Assembly (NCBI RefSeq): GCF_029633825.1
Contig: NZ_CP090645.1
Location: forward strand, 62,001 to 126,000
DNA length: 64,000 bases
Reading direction: 5' to 3'
From: Burkholderia contaminans
Lineage (GTDB): Bacteria; Pseudomonadota; Gammaproteobacteria; Burkholderiales; Burkholderiaceae
Made by a program: the position numbers and the translations under genes. The notes beneath the pieces were generated by a model. It did no database searches. It was not told the DNA's origin and saw only the letters and a list, made by a program, of their open reading frames with translations. Shown here piece by piece: positions 24,567 to 33,566 of this stretch; positions within the stretch are counted from its first letter, which is position 1; each line of letters starts with the position of its first letter.

Positions 24567-26887
24567 TCACCATCGCCACCGCTCGCCGGCGACCTCCGCC
24601 CACGCCTCGCTTTCTGACGTACAGCGGTGCTGCTCGGCGGTCAGCGCGATCGCGACCAGCAGATCGTCGACGCGCCGGTCGAACGCGTCGTCGTCATCGA
24701 ACGGCACCTGCAGCACCGTTACGCCGTCGCGGGTCGGCGTGCGCGCGACGCCAGCCAGCACCTCCCGCTCGACGCGCTCGAGCACCCGGGCCCGGCCGCG
24801 GCCACTGGCGCGCTTCGGCTCGACCTTCAGCGTCACGTGCACGGCGACCATCCGCGCTGCGCTGGCTGGATCCGCGGCGACCGGGTGCGACGCCAGGCTC
24901 GGCGCAACGCGCGGGACGGCCACAGGCGTCGTGGTCACGCCCGCGCCGTCGGCCCCGTCGAGCGCCGCGTTGAAAAACGTCTCGACCGACTGGAACTGGC
25001 GCACCGCATCGGCCTTGGTGTAGAGCGTGGTGGTGCCCAGGCTTGCATGGCCGAGCAGCTCCTGCATGTCGCGGATGTCGGCGCCGGCGTCCAGGCCGTG
25101 GTTCGCGAAAGTATGGCGCAGCCAGTGCGTGCTGGCCCGGCGCAGGTCCGCGGCCGCGTTCGGATACGTGATCGCCAACTGGTCGGCGGCCCGCGCAAAA
25201 ATCCGCTTGAACAGCCAGCCGAGCCCGTCCGGGTGCAGCGCCTCGCCGGTCACGAGATGGGCGATCAGCGGCGTGTCGGCCGGCGCGGTCTCGAGCTCGA
25301 GCGGCACCGGTCGGTGGCGCAGCTGCGCGCGCAGCGCGTCGATCAGCCGCCGTGGCATCGGCACGGTACGCGCACGCCGACCCTTGCCCATCACACGCAA
25401 GCTCCATGCGTCATCCAGCGCGCCGTCGAGCGCGGTGCGCGACAGTGCGCCGATCGTCGCCGCGGCGAGCTCGGCGCGGCGCAGACCCGTCGCATAGGCA
25501 AACAGCAGCAGGAACGCGTCGCGTGCATGGGCCGCCTGGTTCGTCGCATGTTCGCCCGAGCGGTCGAACGCCGAGACGGGCCGCAGCACGGTCTGGAGCA
25601 CGTATTGCCACTGCGCGCGGGTCAGCGTGCGGCCGGTCGCGTCGATCGGCACCGACGGCGCGGCCGGCAGTCCGGCGAACGGATTCACGCGCAGGTACTG
25701 CTGGCCGACCAGCCATGCGCCCATCGCGTTGAGGATCCGCCGTGCGGTATCGCGGCTGCGCTCCGACAGCGGGCCGACGAACGGCCGCCAGGCCGGATCG
25801 AACCGCTCGACGCGACCGCGCCCGATCCAGCGCGCGGCGGGTTGCGGATCGCGCAGAAAATGGTCGAGGTATTCGGCGCAGTCCATCGTGTTCAGCGACG
25901 ACAGCGGCTTGCCCTTGGCGACGATCGCCCACAGCAGCAGCCGCTCGGCTTCGCGCCGGTACGCGCGGCGGGTCGCCTCGCTACGCGCGCCCCGCGTCGC
26001 GATCCACGCGTGGACCGCCTGCAGGTCGGTGTTGAGCTCCGCCTGGTGCGCGGGCACCGGCGCGCGGTTCAGGCCGGCCGAGCCGTCGAGCGCGGCCGGC
26101 ACGCGCAGCGCCTCGAGCGGCACCACGTCGCCGCCCGATCCAACCCCCGCGCCCGGCACCGGCTGCAGCGCCGGGTGACCGGCGGCCAGCTGCCGGCGCG
26201 GCGTGACCGCGAGCGGCGACAGGTAGCCCAGCGTGTCCGGGTGCTGCGCGATGAAGTCGGTGAGGCGCTGCGCGCCCACCTTGCCCAGGCGCGGCACCGC
26301 GTTGTACCAGCGCTGGCGTCGCGCACGCATCAGCGCAAGCAGCTGCGCGAAGGTAGTGACGCCGGCGGCCGCCAGGCGCTCCACCAGCCGGGCGTCGAAC
26401 CAGCCCTCGAGCGTGTGCTCCAGCTGCGGCGCCTCGACGAGACTCGCCTCCATGCGCGCAAGCGCCGCGTCCTGCCGTTCGCGCAGGCGGCGATTGCGCG
26501 CGACCTTGCGCTCGAGCGCGGGCGACGACGCCGGCGGATAGGTTTCGACGTACAGCGCGACGAGCTCGCGCTCGCTGTAGAACGCGTCCGGGTCCACCGT
26601 GGCGCGGAACGCCTCGAGCGTCGGCACCTCGACCGCCCGCCCCTCGGCGCCCCCCGCGTGCGCGTCGCGCGGCAAGCTGCCGGGTTTGAGGCGCAGCAGG
26701 TGCGCGGCGTCGACGTCGCGCGCAGACGCGCGGCGATCGTGAACGTGTCGCGCAGCGTCGCCAGGGTGCGGCGGGTGACGCGCACGTCGGTGCCCGGCAC
26801 GCCGTAGTGCGCGTGCAAAGTCGCCTCGTCGAGCCCTTCCAGATACGCGCGATACAGCGCGAAGTGGGCGGGCGTCAGGCGCAACAT
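24567..26887 (-). pseudogene. large tyrosine recombinase (integrase), frameshifted
   Basis: The long frame (24567-26675) carries a complete tyrosine-recombinase core: ATGLRRAEL (catalytic Arg), MGKGRRARTVPMP (Lys), HWLRHTFANHG (His-x-x-Arg), LGHASLGTTTLY (His and Tyr). The expected N-terminal segment (RLTPAHFALYRAYLEGLD) lies in another frame, 26710-26887. Moving from it to the long frame needs a -1 shift in a GCGCG run near 26725-26740, after which HLLRLKPGSLPRD continues naturally. So the gene is disrupted by one base, or the base is a sequencing error. The family (about 780 residues, long N-terminus) is common on Burkholderia mobile elements. Start ATG 26887 or GTG 26911. Confidence 0.85.
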
Positions 26888-26912
26888 CGTGCGGCTGGTG
26901 GAGGCTCGCACG

Positions 26913-27632
26913 TCAGCGGGCTCCGATCGGCGCGGGATGCAGCCAGGCGGTCCGCCGTGCCGCCCAACCGAATGCCCAACTGGCCGCGACCAGGCCGGCG
27001 AGCCCGAGCCCCAGTTGCAAGGCGACCGTCTCGGCTGTCACCTGCGCGTGGGGTGCGTGATAGACCTTCCACAGGCCGTCGCCCACCAGCCAGAATACCG
27101 CGCCCACTGCACCGGTGACCCGTGCCGGGGCCGCAAGCGCCGCGCGGCTCGCATGGTTCGGCCACGCCAATGGGACAGTCAGGCTCACCGCGATGAGCAG
27201 CCCGGTCAGCACGCGCGTGTTGGGGTACATCTGCGATGCCATCCCGCAGCTGACGCCCGCGATCCCGATCGCGAAGAACACCCATTGCCACGGCTGCCAC
27301 GGCTCAACGGGGCGCCCGCGTGCCGAAACGATCACGCCGTAGCCGACTTGCAGAGCCGCGAACGCGAACAGGGCGCAGCCGGCACCCGTGGCCCCATGCT
27401 CAAGCAAAGAGACCGCGTCGCGAGAGCCAACCTGGGTGCGCACCCATTCGCGCCCGGCATGCGCAAGGGGATGCCCTTGCTGCGCCGCCGCGCGCCACGC
27501 TGAACCGGCTGCCTCGAAAGCCGCCGCGAGCAAGGTCAGCAGACCGCCGAGCACCAGGTGGTACATCACTCGGCGACCGGTCGGCCAGTGCTCGATCGCG
27601 CGCCAGCCGCGTCGTGGCGTTCCCCCGTTCAT
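26913..27632 (-). CDS. polytopic membrane protein of unknown function
   Basis: A 239-residue protein with about five or six hydrophobic segments (MYHLVLGGLLTLLAAAFEA, GCALFAFAALQVGYGVIV, WVFFAIGIAGVSCGMAS, GLLIAVSLTVPLAW, LGLGLAGLVAASWAFGW). No transporter motif is visible. ATG 27632 overlaps the upstream stop. It is the last of the overlapping genes running from 30115. Confidence 0.5.
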   Translation of the reverse strand: MNGGTPRRGWRAIEHWPTGRRVMYHLVLGGLLTLLAAAFEAAGSAWRAAAQQGHPLAHAGREWVRTQVGSRDAVSLLEHGATGAGCALFAFAALQVGYGVIVSARGRPVEPWQPWQWVFFAIGIAGVSCGMASQMYPNTRVLTGLLIAVSLTVPLAWPNHASRAALAAPARVTGAVGAVFWLVGDGLWKVYHAPHAQVTAETVALQLGLGLAGLVAASWAFGWAARRTAWLHPAPIGAR

Positions 27633-27937
27633 ACCGCGGGCCCGTCAGAGGTGCGCGGCTCGCCGTCGACGACGAGCGCCATCATGTGCGCCAGCACGTC
27701 GCGCACGAACGCGGGCGCCGCGCGCCGCGCGTCGGCCAGGTGGAAGATCCGTTCGGACCGAAAGCCGAGGTAGTACAGGCGCCACGCGCCATCGGTCTCG
27801 AACTGCAGGTGCGCGGGGTGGCCGGCAAACAGCGCGGTGTAGCTGTGCGTGTCGTGCGCCGCGTGCTGGTCGGCGATCCAGTGCTGTTGCGCGAACGCGA
27901 GAAATCGCGCGCGCTCGTCGGTGGTGGTCAGGAGCAT
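27629..27937 (-). CDS. hypothetical protein
   Basis: A 102-residue protein from ATG 27937 (MLLTTTDERARFLAFAQQHW). It is mixed alpha/beta with HLQFETDGAWRLYYLGF in the middle. The weak GGA upstream and overlaps with neighbours suggest coupled translation. The longer frame to 28126 is rejected because its extra part is Ser/Arg-rich shadow sequence. Confidence 0.4.
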   Translation of the reverse strand: MLLTTTDERARFLAFAQQHWIADQHAAHDTHSYTALFAGHPAHLQFETDGAWRLYYLGFRSERIFHLADARRAAPAFVRDVLAHMMALVVDGEPRTSDGPAV

Positions 27938-27953
27938 CGGCAGTCCATCAGGG

Positions 27954-28244
27954 TTACGCGCGCGCGGGTCGCGCGAGCGCCGCGCGCAGGTTCGATTCGC
28001 AGTTCGCGAGGCGGCGCTGCAACTCGCGCTTCTGCTCGACGAGCTCGGCGAACGCTTCTTCGCTCGCCTCGAGCTCGGCCGCAGCATCGAGCAGCGCCTG
28101 CGCGACGTCGGCCGGCAAGGTGCCACCGTGCCGCCGCACGCAGTCCCGCAGGTGTGCTGGGGTCGGCGAGCGGTATGCCGGCGGACTGGGCGGATGCGTG
28201 CCCCGGTCGTCGCGCGTCGGCGGTAGGGTATCGGCGGTCGTCAT
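27954..28244 (-). CDS. small coiled-coil protein
   Basis: A 96-residue protein from ATG 28244. The N-terminus is Pro-rich, the C-terminal half a clear coiled coil (EASEEAFAELVEQKRELQRR). No family recognised; possibly a structural or adaptor protein of the neighbouring gene set. Confidence 0.4.
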   Translation of the reverse strand: MTTADTLPPTRDDRGTHPPSPPAYRSPTPAHLRDCVRRHGGTLPADVAQALLDAAAELEASEEAFAELVEQKRELQRRLANCESNLRAALARPARA

Positions 28245-28264
28245 GGATTGTTTCGTCGGCCCCG

Positions 28265-29164
28265 TCAAACAGCGTCCAGCACCGGGGCATCGGCCGACAG
28301 CCCGAGCCGGGCCAGCAAGGCGGTCTCGGCCTCATAGCACGCGGTCATCGCATCGATGTACGAGTCGTCCTCGACCGGTTCGTCCGGGATTTCGCAACCG
28401 GGCGGCACCGGGCCGATGTCCTGGCGGCGGCGAACCGTGTCGATCAGCTGCTGGAAGTCCCGTTCCGACGTCAGGAACCGACAGTGGTCGACGCCGTATG
28501 CATTGGTCAGCGACCAGCCGCCGTGGTCGGGCTCGTGCCACAACGTGTAGCCCTGGAAGTCGAACGACGTCCCCTCGCCGTTCGCTTCGGCCGCCACCGC
28601 ACGCATGAGCTCGGTCGCGGACGGGAGCGACGCTTCCCACTCCGCTTGACGCGCCACTGCTGCTGCGCGGGCCGCATCGTGCGCGTCGGTGGCCGTCCGC
28701 CACGCGACCGCCGCGCGGCGCAGATCCTCGACTTCCGGAACGTCGTCAAAAAACGCCACGATGCCGCCCGGATACTTGGTTGCAATCCTGAAAATCGTAT
28801 CCATCACCACCTGCACGGCATCCGCATCGGCTTCGTGGACCGCTTGATCGAATGCCGCGCGGGCCTGCAGGCAAGCGTCCAGGCCGGCCGCATCGAGCCC
28901 GTCCGCCCCGCTGAACTTGATCGCAAAGCGTGCGTTTTCGCCGTCAAAGTAGCCGGCCTCATGGTCGTCATGGAGCGGTGGATTCTCCGTGATGTGCGGC
29001 GAGGCATCCTCGCGCTTGTAACCGGCCACGGCCAGCTGCCGGCCGGCCTGCTTCGCGTGTGCGCGCGCGGCGGCCGCGTGCCGGCCGTGCGGATCGATCC
29101 CGAGCCGTTCCATCGCATGGTGGCCGGCCGCCTCGAGCGCGTGGTTGACGTTGGCTGCGCTCAT
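28265..29164 (-). CDS. hypothetical soluble protein
   Basis: A 299-residue protein from ATG 29164, which overlaps the upstream stop as ATGA. It is Ala/Asp-rich with one aromatic block (FDFQGYTLWHEPDHGGW) and an acidic end. Sequence before residue 1 in the longer frame is antisense-like. No family recognised. Confidence 0.45.
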   Translation of the reverse strand: MSAANVNHALEAAGHHAMERLGIDPHGRHAAAARAHAKQAGRQLAVAGYKREDASPHITENPPLHDDHEAGYFDGENARFAIKFSGADGLDAAGLDACLQARAAFDQAVHEADADAVQVVMDTIFRIATKYPGGIVAFFDDVPEVEDLRRAAVAWRTATDAHDAARAAAVARQAEWEASLPSATELMRAVAAEANGEGTSFDFQGYTLWHEPDHGGWSLTNAYGVDHCRFLTSERDFQQLIDTVRRRQDIGPVPPGCEIPDEPVEDDSYIDAMTACYEAETALLARLGLSADAPVLDAV

Positions 29165-29769
29165 GCGGCCGACCCCGCCGGCTGGGTCGCGTCGGCCGGC
29201 ACGCGCATCAGTTCCATCACGTAGTCCGGCATCGTCAGCGCGATCGCCGACGCTTGCTCGAAGCTGACGATGTTTTTCGGCGTCTCGCGATAGGCCAGAT
29301 CCGTGATCGAGAACTCGACGGATTGCGTGCCGAATTTCAGCCGCCGCTTGACGGCGTAGCTGGGGCTGCCGCCCCGCTCGTAGCTGACGATTTCCGCGAC
29401 GCTGGCGCCGATCACCGCGTGCCACTGGGGCGCATTCGGCGCCAGGGCGTACCAGGTCAGGCTCCCGACCTGACGGGTCGCAAACTCGAACCCGGTCGCC
29501 CAAGCGACCGCCGCTTCCGCCGTGGCGAAATCGTCCCGGCGTGCAGCCAACTCGCAGAGGGCGGTCGCCCGGACGGTGGCCTGGTAGGTCGAAGCAGCGT
29601 TGTTCGCATCAGGGTGTTCCTCGATCGTGACGTCGGGCAGCCGCGGCTCGCCGGTTCGACTGAGTTCCACAGCGCCGTCGCCGCGGCGCGAGACCATCCA
29701 GAGATAGCCAGCGACGGAGACCAGCGAGTTGTCATCCAGCGCGGCAAACAATGGGGATGCTGGGGTCAT
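29161..29769 (-). CDS. hypothetical protein
   Basis: A 202-residue protein from ATG 29769 behind AAGGA. It begins MTPASPLFAALDDNSLVSVAGYLW and is beta-rich in its middle. Regular overlap with its neighbours places it in one operon with the genes from 30115 to 26913. No family recognised. Confidence 0.45.
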   Translation of the reverse strand: MTPASPLFAALDDNSLVSVAGYLWMVSRRGDGAVELSRTGEPRLPDVTIEEHPDANNAASTYQATVRATALCELAARRDDFATAEAAVAWATGFEFATRQVGSLTWYALAPNAPQWHAVIGASVAEIVSYERGGSPSYAVKRRLKFGTQSVEFSITDLAYRETPKNIVSFEQASAIALTMPDYVMELMRVPADATQPAGSAA

Positions 29770-29803
29770 GACGGTTCCTTGTCGTGGATCGAAGATAGAG
29801 GAG

Positions 29804-30115
29804 CTACTTCCAGAAGCGCTCGGGTGCCGCCAGGGTCGCGGCCAGCGCCTGGTCGTCCGTGAGGCCCTGCACGATCACCTTGCCGTCCCGCTTGACCGTG
29901 TCGAGCACAAAAAACTCGCGGGTCTGCAGGCCGTCCGGCGTGCTGCGCGTGAGCGCCCGGCGCGAGTATTCGACGTAGTGCGAGGGTTCGTCCGCCACCT
30001 GGTCGGCGGTGCGATAGGTCAGGCCGGCCGAGATCCCGTGACCGGGAAAGGCGTAGCCATGGAGCGGGCCGCCGACGGCCCGGCACTGGGCGTAGTCGTT
30101 GGTGGTGGTGTTCAT
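29804..30115 (-). CDS. hypothetical protein, first gene of the operon
   Basis: A 103-residue protein from ATG 30115. It contains GGPLHGYAFPGHG and EPSHYVEYSRRAL, a pattern seen in small phage-type proteins of unknown role. The region upstream (30116-30458) holds an operator-like inverted repeat, so this is probably where operon transcription begins. Confidence 0.45.
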   Translation of the reverse strand: MNTTTNDYAQCRAVGGPLHGYAFPGHGISAGLTYRTADQVADEPSHYVEYSRRALTRSTPDGLQTREFFVLDTVKRDGKVIVQGLTDDQALAATLAAPERFWK

Positions 30116-30322
30116 GCTGGTGTTCCCCGGAATAAGTGGTGAAGGCGCGCCGCGCGCGTCGTAGTGATTGTGACGGAAACCGTAGCGCCGACCATGGTGC
30201 GGGATCGGCACCCCACCCGGGCGGGGGCGAGCCGCCGGCGCCGCGCGCCCGGCCCGGCCTTGCCCGGCGGGGTCTGGACAAGTATAGGGGAAAATCCGCC
30301 CGATCTGACAGACAAAAGTGTC

Positions 30323-30350
30323 ACACCTGATAAGAGTAGTTATCAGATGT
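30323..30350. promoter_or_regulatory. imperfect inverted repeat, possible operator
   Basis: ACACCTGATAAG and CTTATCAGATGT-type arms pair except at two positions; the core CTGATAA (30327-30333) and TTATCAG (30340-30346) is exact. It lies about 210 bp upstream of the operon start at 30115. Confidence 0.45.
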
Positions 30351-30393
30351 AGCAGTTTTGCCGCCTGCCCTACTGCACGCTGCCGCCGACCAT

Positions 30394-30418
30394 GAAAAAA
30401 CCCGGCCGGAGCCGGGTT
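30394..30418 (-). terminator. Rho-independent terminator of the gene at 30459-30857
   Basis: On the minus strand CCCGGC-TCCG-GCCGGG is followed by a run of T (seen on the plus strand as AAAAAA before CCCGGCCGGAGCCGGG). It lies about 45 bp past the stop at 30459. A near-identical hairpin recurs at 31076-31091. Confidence 0.75.
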
Positions 30419-30458
30419 ACGGGACTGTCGTTGTACTGCTCTGGCAGACGCTTTGCCC

Positions 30459-30857
30459 TTATGCCTCTCGCGCGTCCTCGTGGAGCATCGAAACTTGCAG
30501 CGAAATTCGAACCGCGTCCATCCAGAACCCCTTGGCCTCGTCGTGGGAAATCGGCGCGTTATCCGGTGACAAGCTGGTGGCGTACTTCTGCGCGTGTGCG
30601 TCGATTTCCTTGAGGTGCTGGTCAGCAGCGGCCGCGATCACCTCCAGACGCTGAATTCGTTGCGCCGCAAGCCGTTGCTCGCCCTCACGGCCCCGCACGC
30701 CTTCGAGCTTGGCTTTGGCCTCGGCCAAGACAGAATCGATGTCGGCCTTCGCCTGCCGGGCCCGGTCGGTGGCCGCCTTGATATGCCAATTGACACGCGT
30801 GAAGTAGTCCGCCTGATCCGCCTGCGCCGCGGCAGCTGTGAGATTCCGGGTGGTCAT
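30459..30857 (-). CDS. hypothetical helical protein
   Basis: A 132-residue, nearly all-helical protein from ATG 30857 (MTTRNLTAAAAQADQADYF). Long amphipathic helices (TDRARQAKADIDSVLAEAKA, QRIQRLEVIAAAADQHLKEI) suggest a coiled-coil adaptor. It stands alone with its own terminator. No family recognised. Confidence 0.45.
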   Translation of the reverse strand: MTTRNLTAAAAQADQADYFTRVNWHIKAATDRARQAKADIDSVLAEAKAKLEGVRGREGEQRLAAQRIQRLEVIAAAADQHLKEIDAHAQKYATSLSPDNAPISHDEAKGFWMDAVRISLQVSMLHEDAREA

Positions 30858-31072
30858 CGTGTGGTGGGTGTTTCGAATGGTTGGTGGATGGCTGACACGC
30901 CAAGCGCAAGCGTTGTTTTGCCACGCCGCGTGCTTGGCGAGACGGTGCTGGCAATCGTGTGACGAAAACCGTTCCGTAGAATACTTCATCTGGCACCTCG
31001 ATTGAACGATGGCCGGTAACCTCACGGCAGCCGAGCAGTCCCCGCTGCACCAGCGATTGGTACGCGCCCCAA

Positions 31073-31092
31073 AACCCGGCCGGAGCCGGGTG
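31073..31092 (-). terminator. terminator of the vapBC unit
   Basis: CCCGGCCGGAGCCGGG at 31076-31091 preceded by AAAA on the plus strand gives a stem-loop with a short T-run on the minus strand, about 40 bp beyond the vapC stop (31132). Confidence 0.65.
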
Positions 31093-31131
31093 TTGCTGCC
31101 GAAGCAGATCGACGTGCCCGCTTGCATTTCG

Positions 31132-31539
31132 CTACGCAGGCCGCAGCCAGTTTTCGACGGCGAGCCCTGCAACGCGGGTGAATTCGGCCGTATTGTCCGT
31201 GACCAAGACGGCGTCGACGGCCAGCGCATGGGCAGCGATCAGCATGTCGTTCGCCCCGATCAACTGACCCTGCCTCTCGAGATCGGCTCGGAGCCGCCCG
31301 TAGCATTGATCCGCGTCCGACTGCAGCGGCAATACGGTCAAGCTCGCGAGCAGCTGCTCGACACGCTGCGCGAGCGCTGAGGAGCCGCGCTTACAGACGC
31401 CGTACCGTAGCTCGGCCGCGACGACGATCGAGGTGCACACTTGCTCGGGCGGCGTTTCCCCGATGCGCGAAGCGCACGCGCCCCGAGGGTCCCGGATTAC
31501 GTTCGACAAAATATTGGTGTCGAGCAGATAGAGGCTCAT
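31132..31539 (-). CDS. vapC: VapC-type PIN-domain toxin
   Basis: A 135-residue protein: MSLYLLDTNILSNVI (D7), IVVAAELRYGV (Glu), GANDMLIAAHAL (Asp) and VLVTDNTAEF (Asp) give the full set of PIN acidic residues of the VapC/FitB branch, which cut RNA with Mg2+. The start overlaps the vapB stop. It helps maintain the replicon by killing cells that lose it. Confidence 0.9.
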   Translation of the reverse strand: MSLYLLDTNILSNVIRDPRGACASRIGETPPEQVCTSIVVAAELRYGVCKRGSSALAQRVEQLLASLTVLPLQSDADQCYGRLRADLERQGQLIGANDMLIAAHALAVDAVLVTDNTAEFTRVAGLAVENWLRPA

Positions 31540-31778
31540 TCAATATCGACCGGTTCAGCCGGGAGGTTTTCGATGTCAGGGAAAGTTTCGTCCAAGGGCG
31601 CCCATTGCGCGAATAGCTCGCGTAGAGACGGCGCTTCGACCGGTTCGATGATTAGGCGCCGGCCTTCACGATGAATAGTGACTTCCGAGACCGGCAGCTC
31701 GAACTCGCGCGGGATCCGCACGGCCTGGCTACGTCCGTTGCGAAATAGGCGTGCATGGCGGGTGTCATGGGTTGGCAT
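31536..31778 (-). CDS. vapB: VapB antitoxin (AbrB/SpoVT type)
   Basis: An 80-residue protein with the swapped-hairpin DNA-binding N-terminus ARLFRNGRSQAVRIPREFEL and an acidic toxin-binding C-terminus. Overlaps vapC as ATGA. The palindrome at 31805-31814 in the promoter is a likely autoregulation site. Confidence 0.9.
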   Translation of the reverse strand: MPTHDTRHARLFRNGRSQAVRIPREFELPVSEVTIHREGRRLIIEPVEAPSLRELFAQWAPLDETFPDIENLPAEPVDIE

Positions 31779-31804
31779 AGGGACGGCTCCAGTTCAATTG
31801 CGAC

Positions 31805-31826
31805 GGCATATGCCACAGCATATACA
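31805..31826. promoter_or_regulatory. vapBC operator
   Basis: GGCATATGCC (31805-31814) is a perfect palindrome, followed at once by a second half-site AGCATATAC. It lies about 27 bp before the vapB start. Confidence 0.5.
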
Positions 31827-31879
31827 CGTTACAGAAAGTTCGCAAATATCCGCCGACATGCGGGCCGGCCTGCGTCCAT

Positions 31880-32790
31880 TTATTGGCGGTTGCCTGCGCC
31901 CTTCGGGCTGGCCGGATCTTCGCGGGCAACTGTGCGTGCCGGCTTGTCGGCGCGCAGCCCGCAAAAGACGGATGCCTTAACCGGCCGGCCGGCGTCCACT
32001 CGAGAAACGCCACTTCGGCGACGAGGTCGGGCTTCAGCCAGCAAAACTAACGATCGAACTCAGGCTCGGGGGGGGCTGGCAAACGGCGAGCGTTTGCGAC
32101 CCAACGCCGAGAGCCGACTCTCGAATTCCCGAGCCTGTCGCGGCGTAAAGCTCGGCGCGACGTGGCCGACATAGCGCAGGCGACCGCCCTCCTCGTACAC
32201 GCCCAACAGCATCGCCCGCACCCCTGCTGTCGCCCCTTTCCGGCGGGAAAACCCGCCGATCACGAACGCCTGGCGTTCGACACATTTCAGTTTGATCCAC
32301 CGATCCGACCGTCCGGAGCGATACGCCGCATCGATTTGCTTGCCAATGATGCCTTCGAGACCGAGCTCACATGCGGATGCCAGCATTACTTCGGGTGCTG
32401 CGTCTATCGCTTCAGAAAACTGGATTTCGTCCGTTGTCCAGCCACATCAAGTCGAACACGACTAGCGAAATGCCCGACGTGCGCCGTCGATCGAACGCAT
32501 TTTGCAGGCCGCTGAAGCTCGGCCGCCCCGCGGCGTCGAGCCACACTGCCTCTGCATCAAGCCATGCGTTTTGTAACGATAGGCGCTCGAGCGCGCCGCG
32601 AAGATGCGGCACACGGTCGGTCCAGTCATGTCCGTTCCTGGTGAAGATTCGCACGTCTCAGCCTTCAATTCGGGCGAGCATCCGGTAGCCATCGAATTTG
32701 ATTTCGTACGCCCATGTGCCTGTCATTGGGGGACGTGCGCGAGGACTGCCAGTGCAGGCTCAATGAATTTCGGCATGCCATCGCCCATAG
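31880..32790 (-). pseudogene. ligD: decayed ATP-dependent DNA ligase (ligD ligase domain)
   Basis: Read in several minus-strand frames the region gives MPKFIEPALAVLAHVP, then EIKFDGYRMLARI (the catalytic-lysine KFDGYR motif), VRIFTRNGHDWTDR, AWLDAEAVWLD, VVFDLMWLDN, LGLEGIIGKQIDAAY, RSDRWIKLKC, and AEVAFLEWTP ending at TAA 31880-31882. That is the ligase domain of LigD in the right order. It has at least three frameshifts (including one in a G8 run near 32070) and an in-frame TGA. The polymerase and nuclease domains are absent. It cannot make a working ligase. Confidence 0.85.
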
Positions 32791-33110
32791 GCTGCCCATC
32801 TCGATGCCGCCCGCCCCCCCGACCTTGTCCACCTGCCCATGCGCGCCTCCTTTGTTCGTCGTCCCTGCCGCAACCTATGTTCCTTCCAAACCTACCCACG
32901 CCAGACGGCGCGTCGACACTCCTCGGCCTCTCCCGCTCCGCGGTTCGCAAGTGACCTCCGCACCGCAGCGGGACCTCGTGACCCGGGATCGCGCAGCATG
33001 GCGAGACACAAGTGGCCTGCATTCGGTATCGAGTTGATTTCATTGAGAGTAATCGCGTTACCGCCCGTGACCGGAGTCGCGTCATGACTTGTCGTAACGA
33101 CGCATCCTCG
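32791..33110. other. gene-free stretch before the partition site
   Basis: I see no supported gene, terminator or repeat. Sequence composition drops in regularity compared with neighbours. It separates the ligD remnant from the partition palindromes. Confidence 0.4.
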
Positions 33111-33518
33111 ATCTCCACGTGGAGATTGGACATGGCCGTGCCGCGAAACGCGATCTCCACGTGGAGATTTGTCGATGCGTCCCCAAATTCTTCCAGCATC
33201 GACGGTCGACTCACTGTCCGCGCGGAGCCACGTCCATTAGGCCGACAATCTCCACGTGGAGATCCAGACACGGAACAGTACATGACCTGCAATCTCCACG
33301 TGGAGATTCCAGACGTGGCACTGCGCAAGAGCTGCGATCTCCACGTGGAGATTGAAGAAGCGGTCGTTGGCGATCGTGTGGATTCCGTTAATTCTCTGCG
33401 TCTCCGCGGCCGCGCCACGTCCAATCGGAGTTGGTGCGTAATCAATTTCATCGAAATATTGCAATTTTAATTCGTGATGTACTAGACTCCGGTCGAGGGA
33501 AAATCTCCACGTGGAGAT
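33111..33518. repeat. parS: putative centromere: six palindromes upstream of parA
   Basis: The perfect 16-bp palindrome ATCTCCACGTGGAGAT occurs at 33111, 33153, 33248, 33292, 33337 and 33503 (start positions). No copy has a mismatch. Flanks extend the symmetry to 18 bp at 33292 and 20 bp at 33503. Spacings are 42, 95, 44, 45 and 166 bp. The last copy sits in the probable parA promoter, 49 bp before the start. The location and perfection suggest ParB-binding sites that serve both partition and autoregulation. ParB binding is inferred. Confidence 0.75.
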
Positions 33519-33566
33519 TTTGGAGAACGGTCCGCCCCCTAGCGGATAGACCAAGGAGGTTCGAAG

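Larger units (their letters stand above)
30116..30458. other. intergenic region with operator and terminator
   Basis: No gene is apparent. It holds an imperfect 12-bp inverted repeat at 30323-30350 and a minus-strand terminator at 30394-30418, and is probably the promoter region for the operon starting at 30115. Confidence 0.5.

Noticed and set aside
24627..26807. 726-residue frame antisense to the integrase
   Set aside because: Arg/Val/Gly-rich mirror of the integrase; the minus strand has the catalytic motifs.
31009..31380. 123-residue plus-strand frame over vapC
   Set aside because: Antisense to vapC and its terminator, without a family match.
33111..33518. CRISPR-like repeat array
   Set aside because: Repeats are perfect palindromes of 16 bp with irregular spacing of 26 to 150 bp and no cas genes; partition sites fit better.
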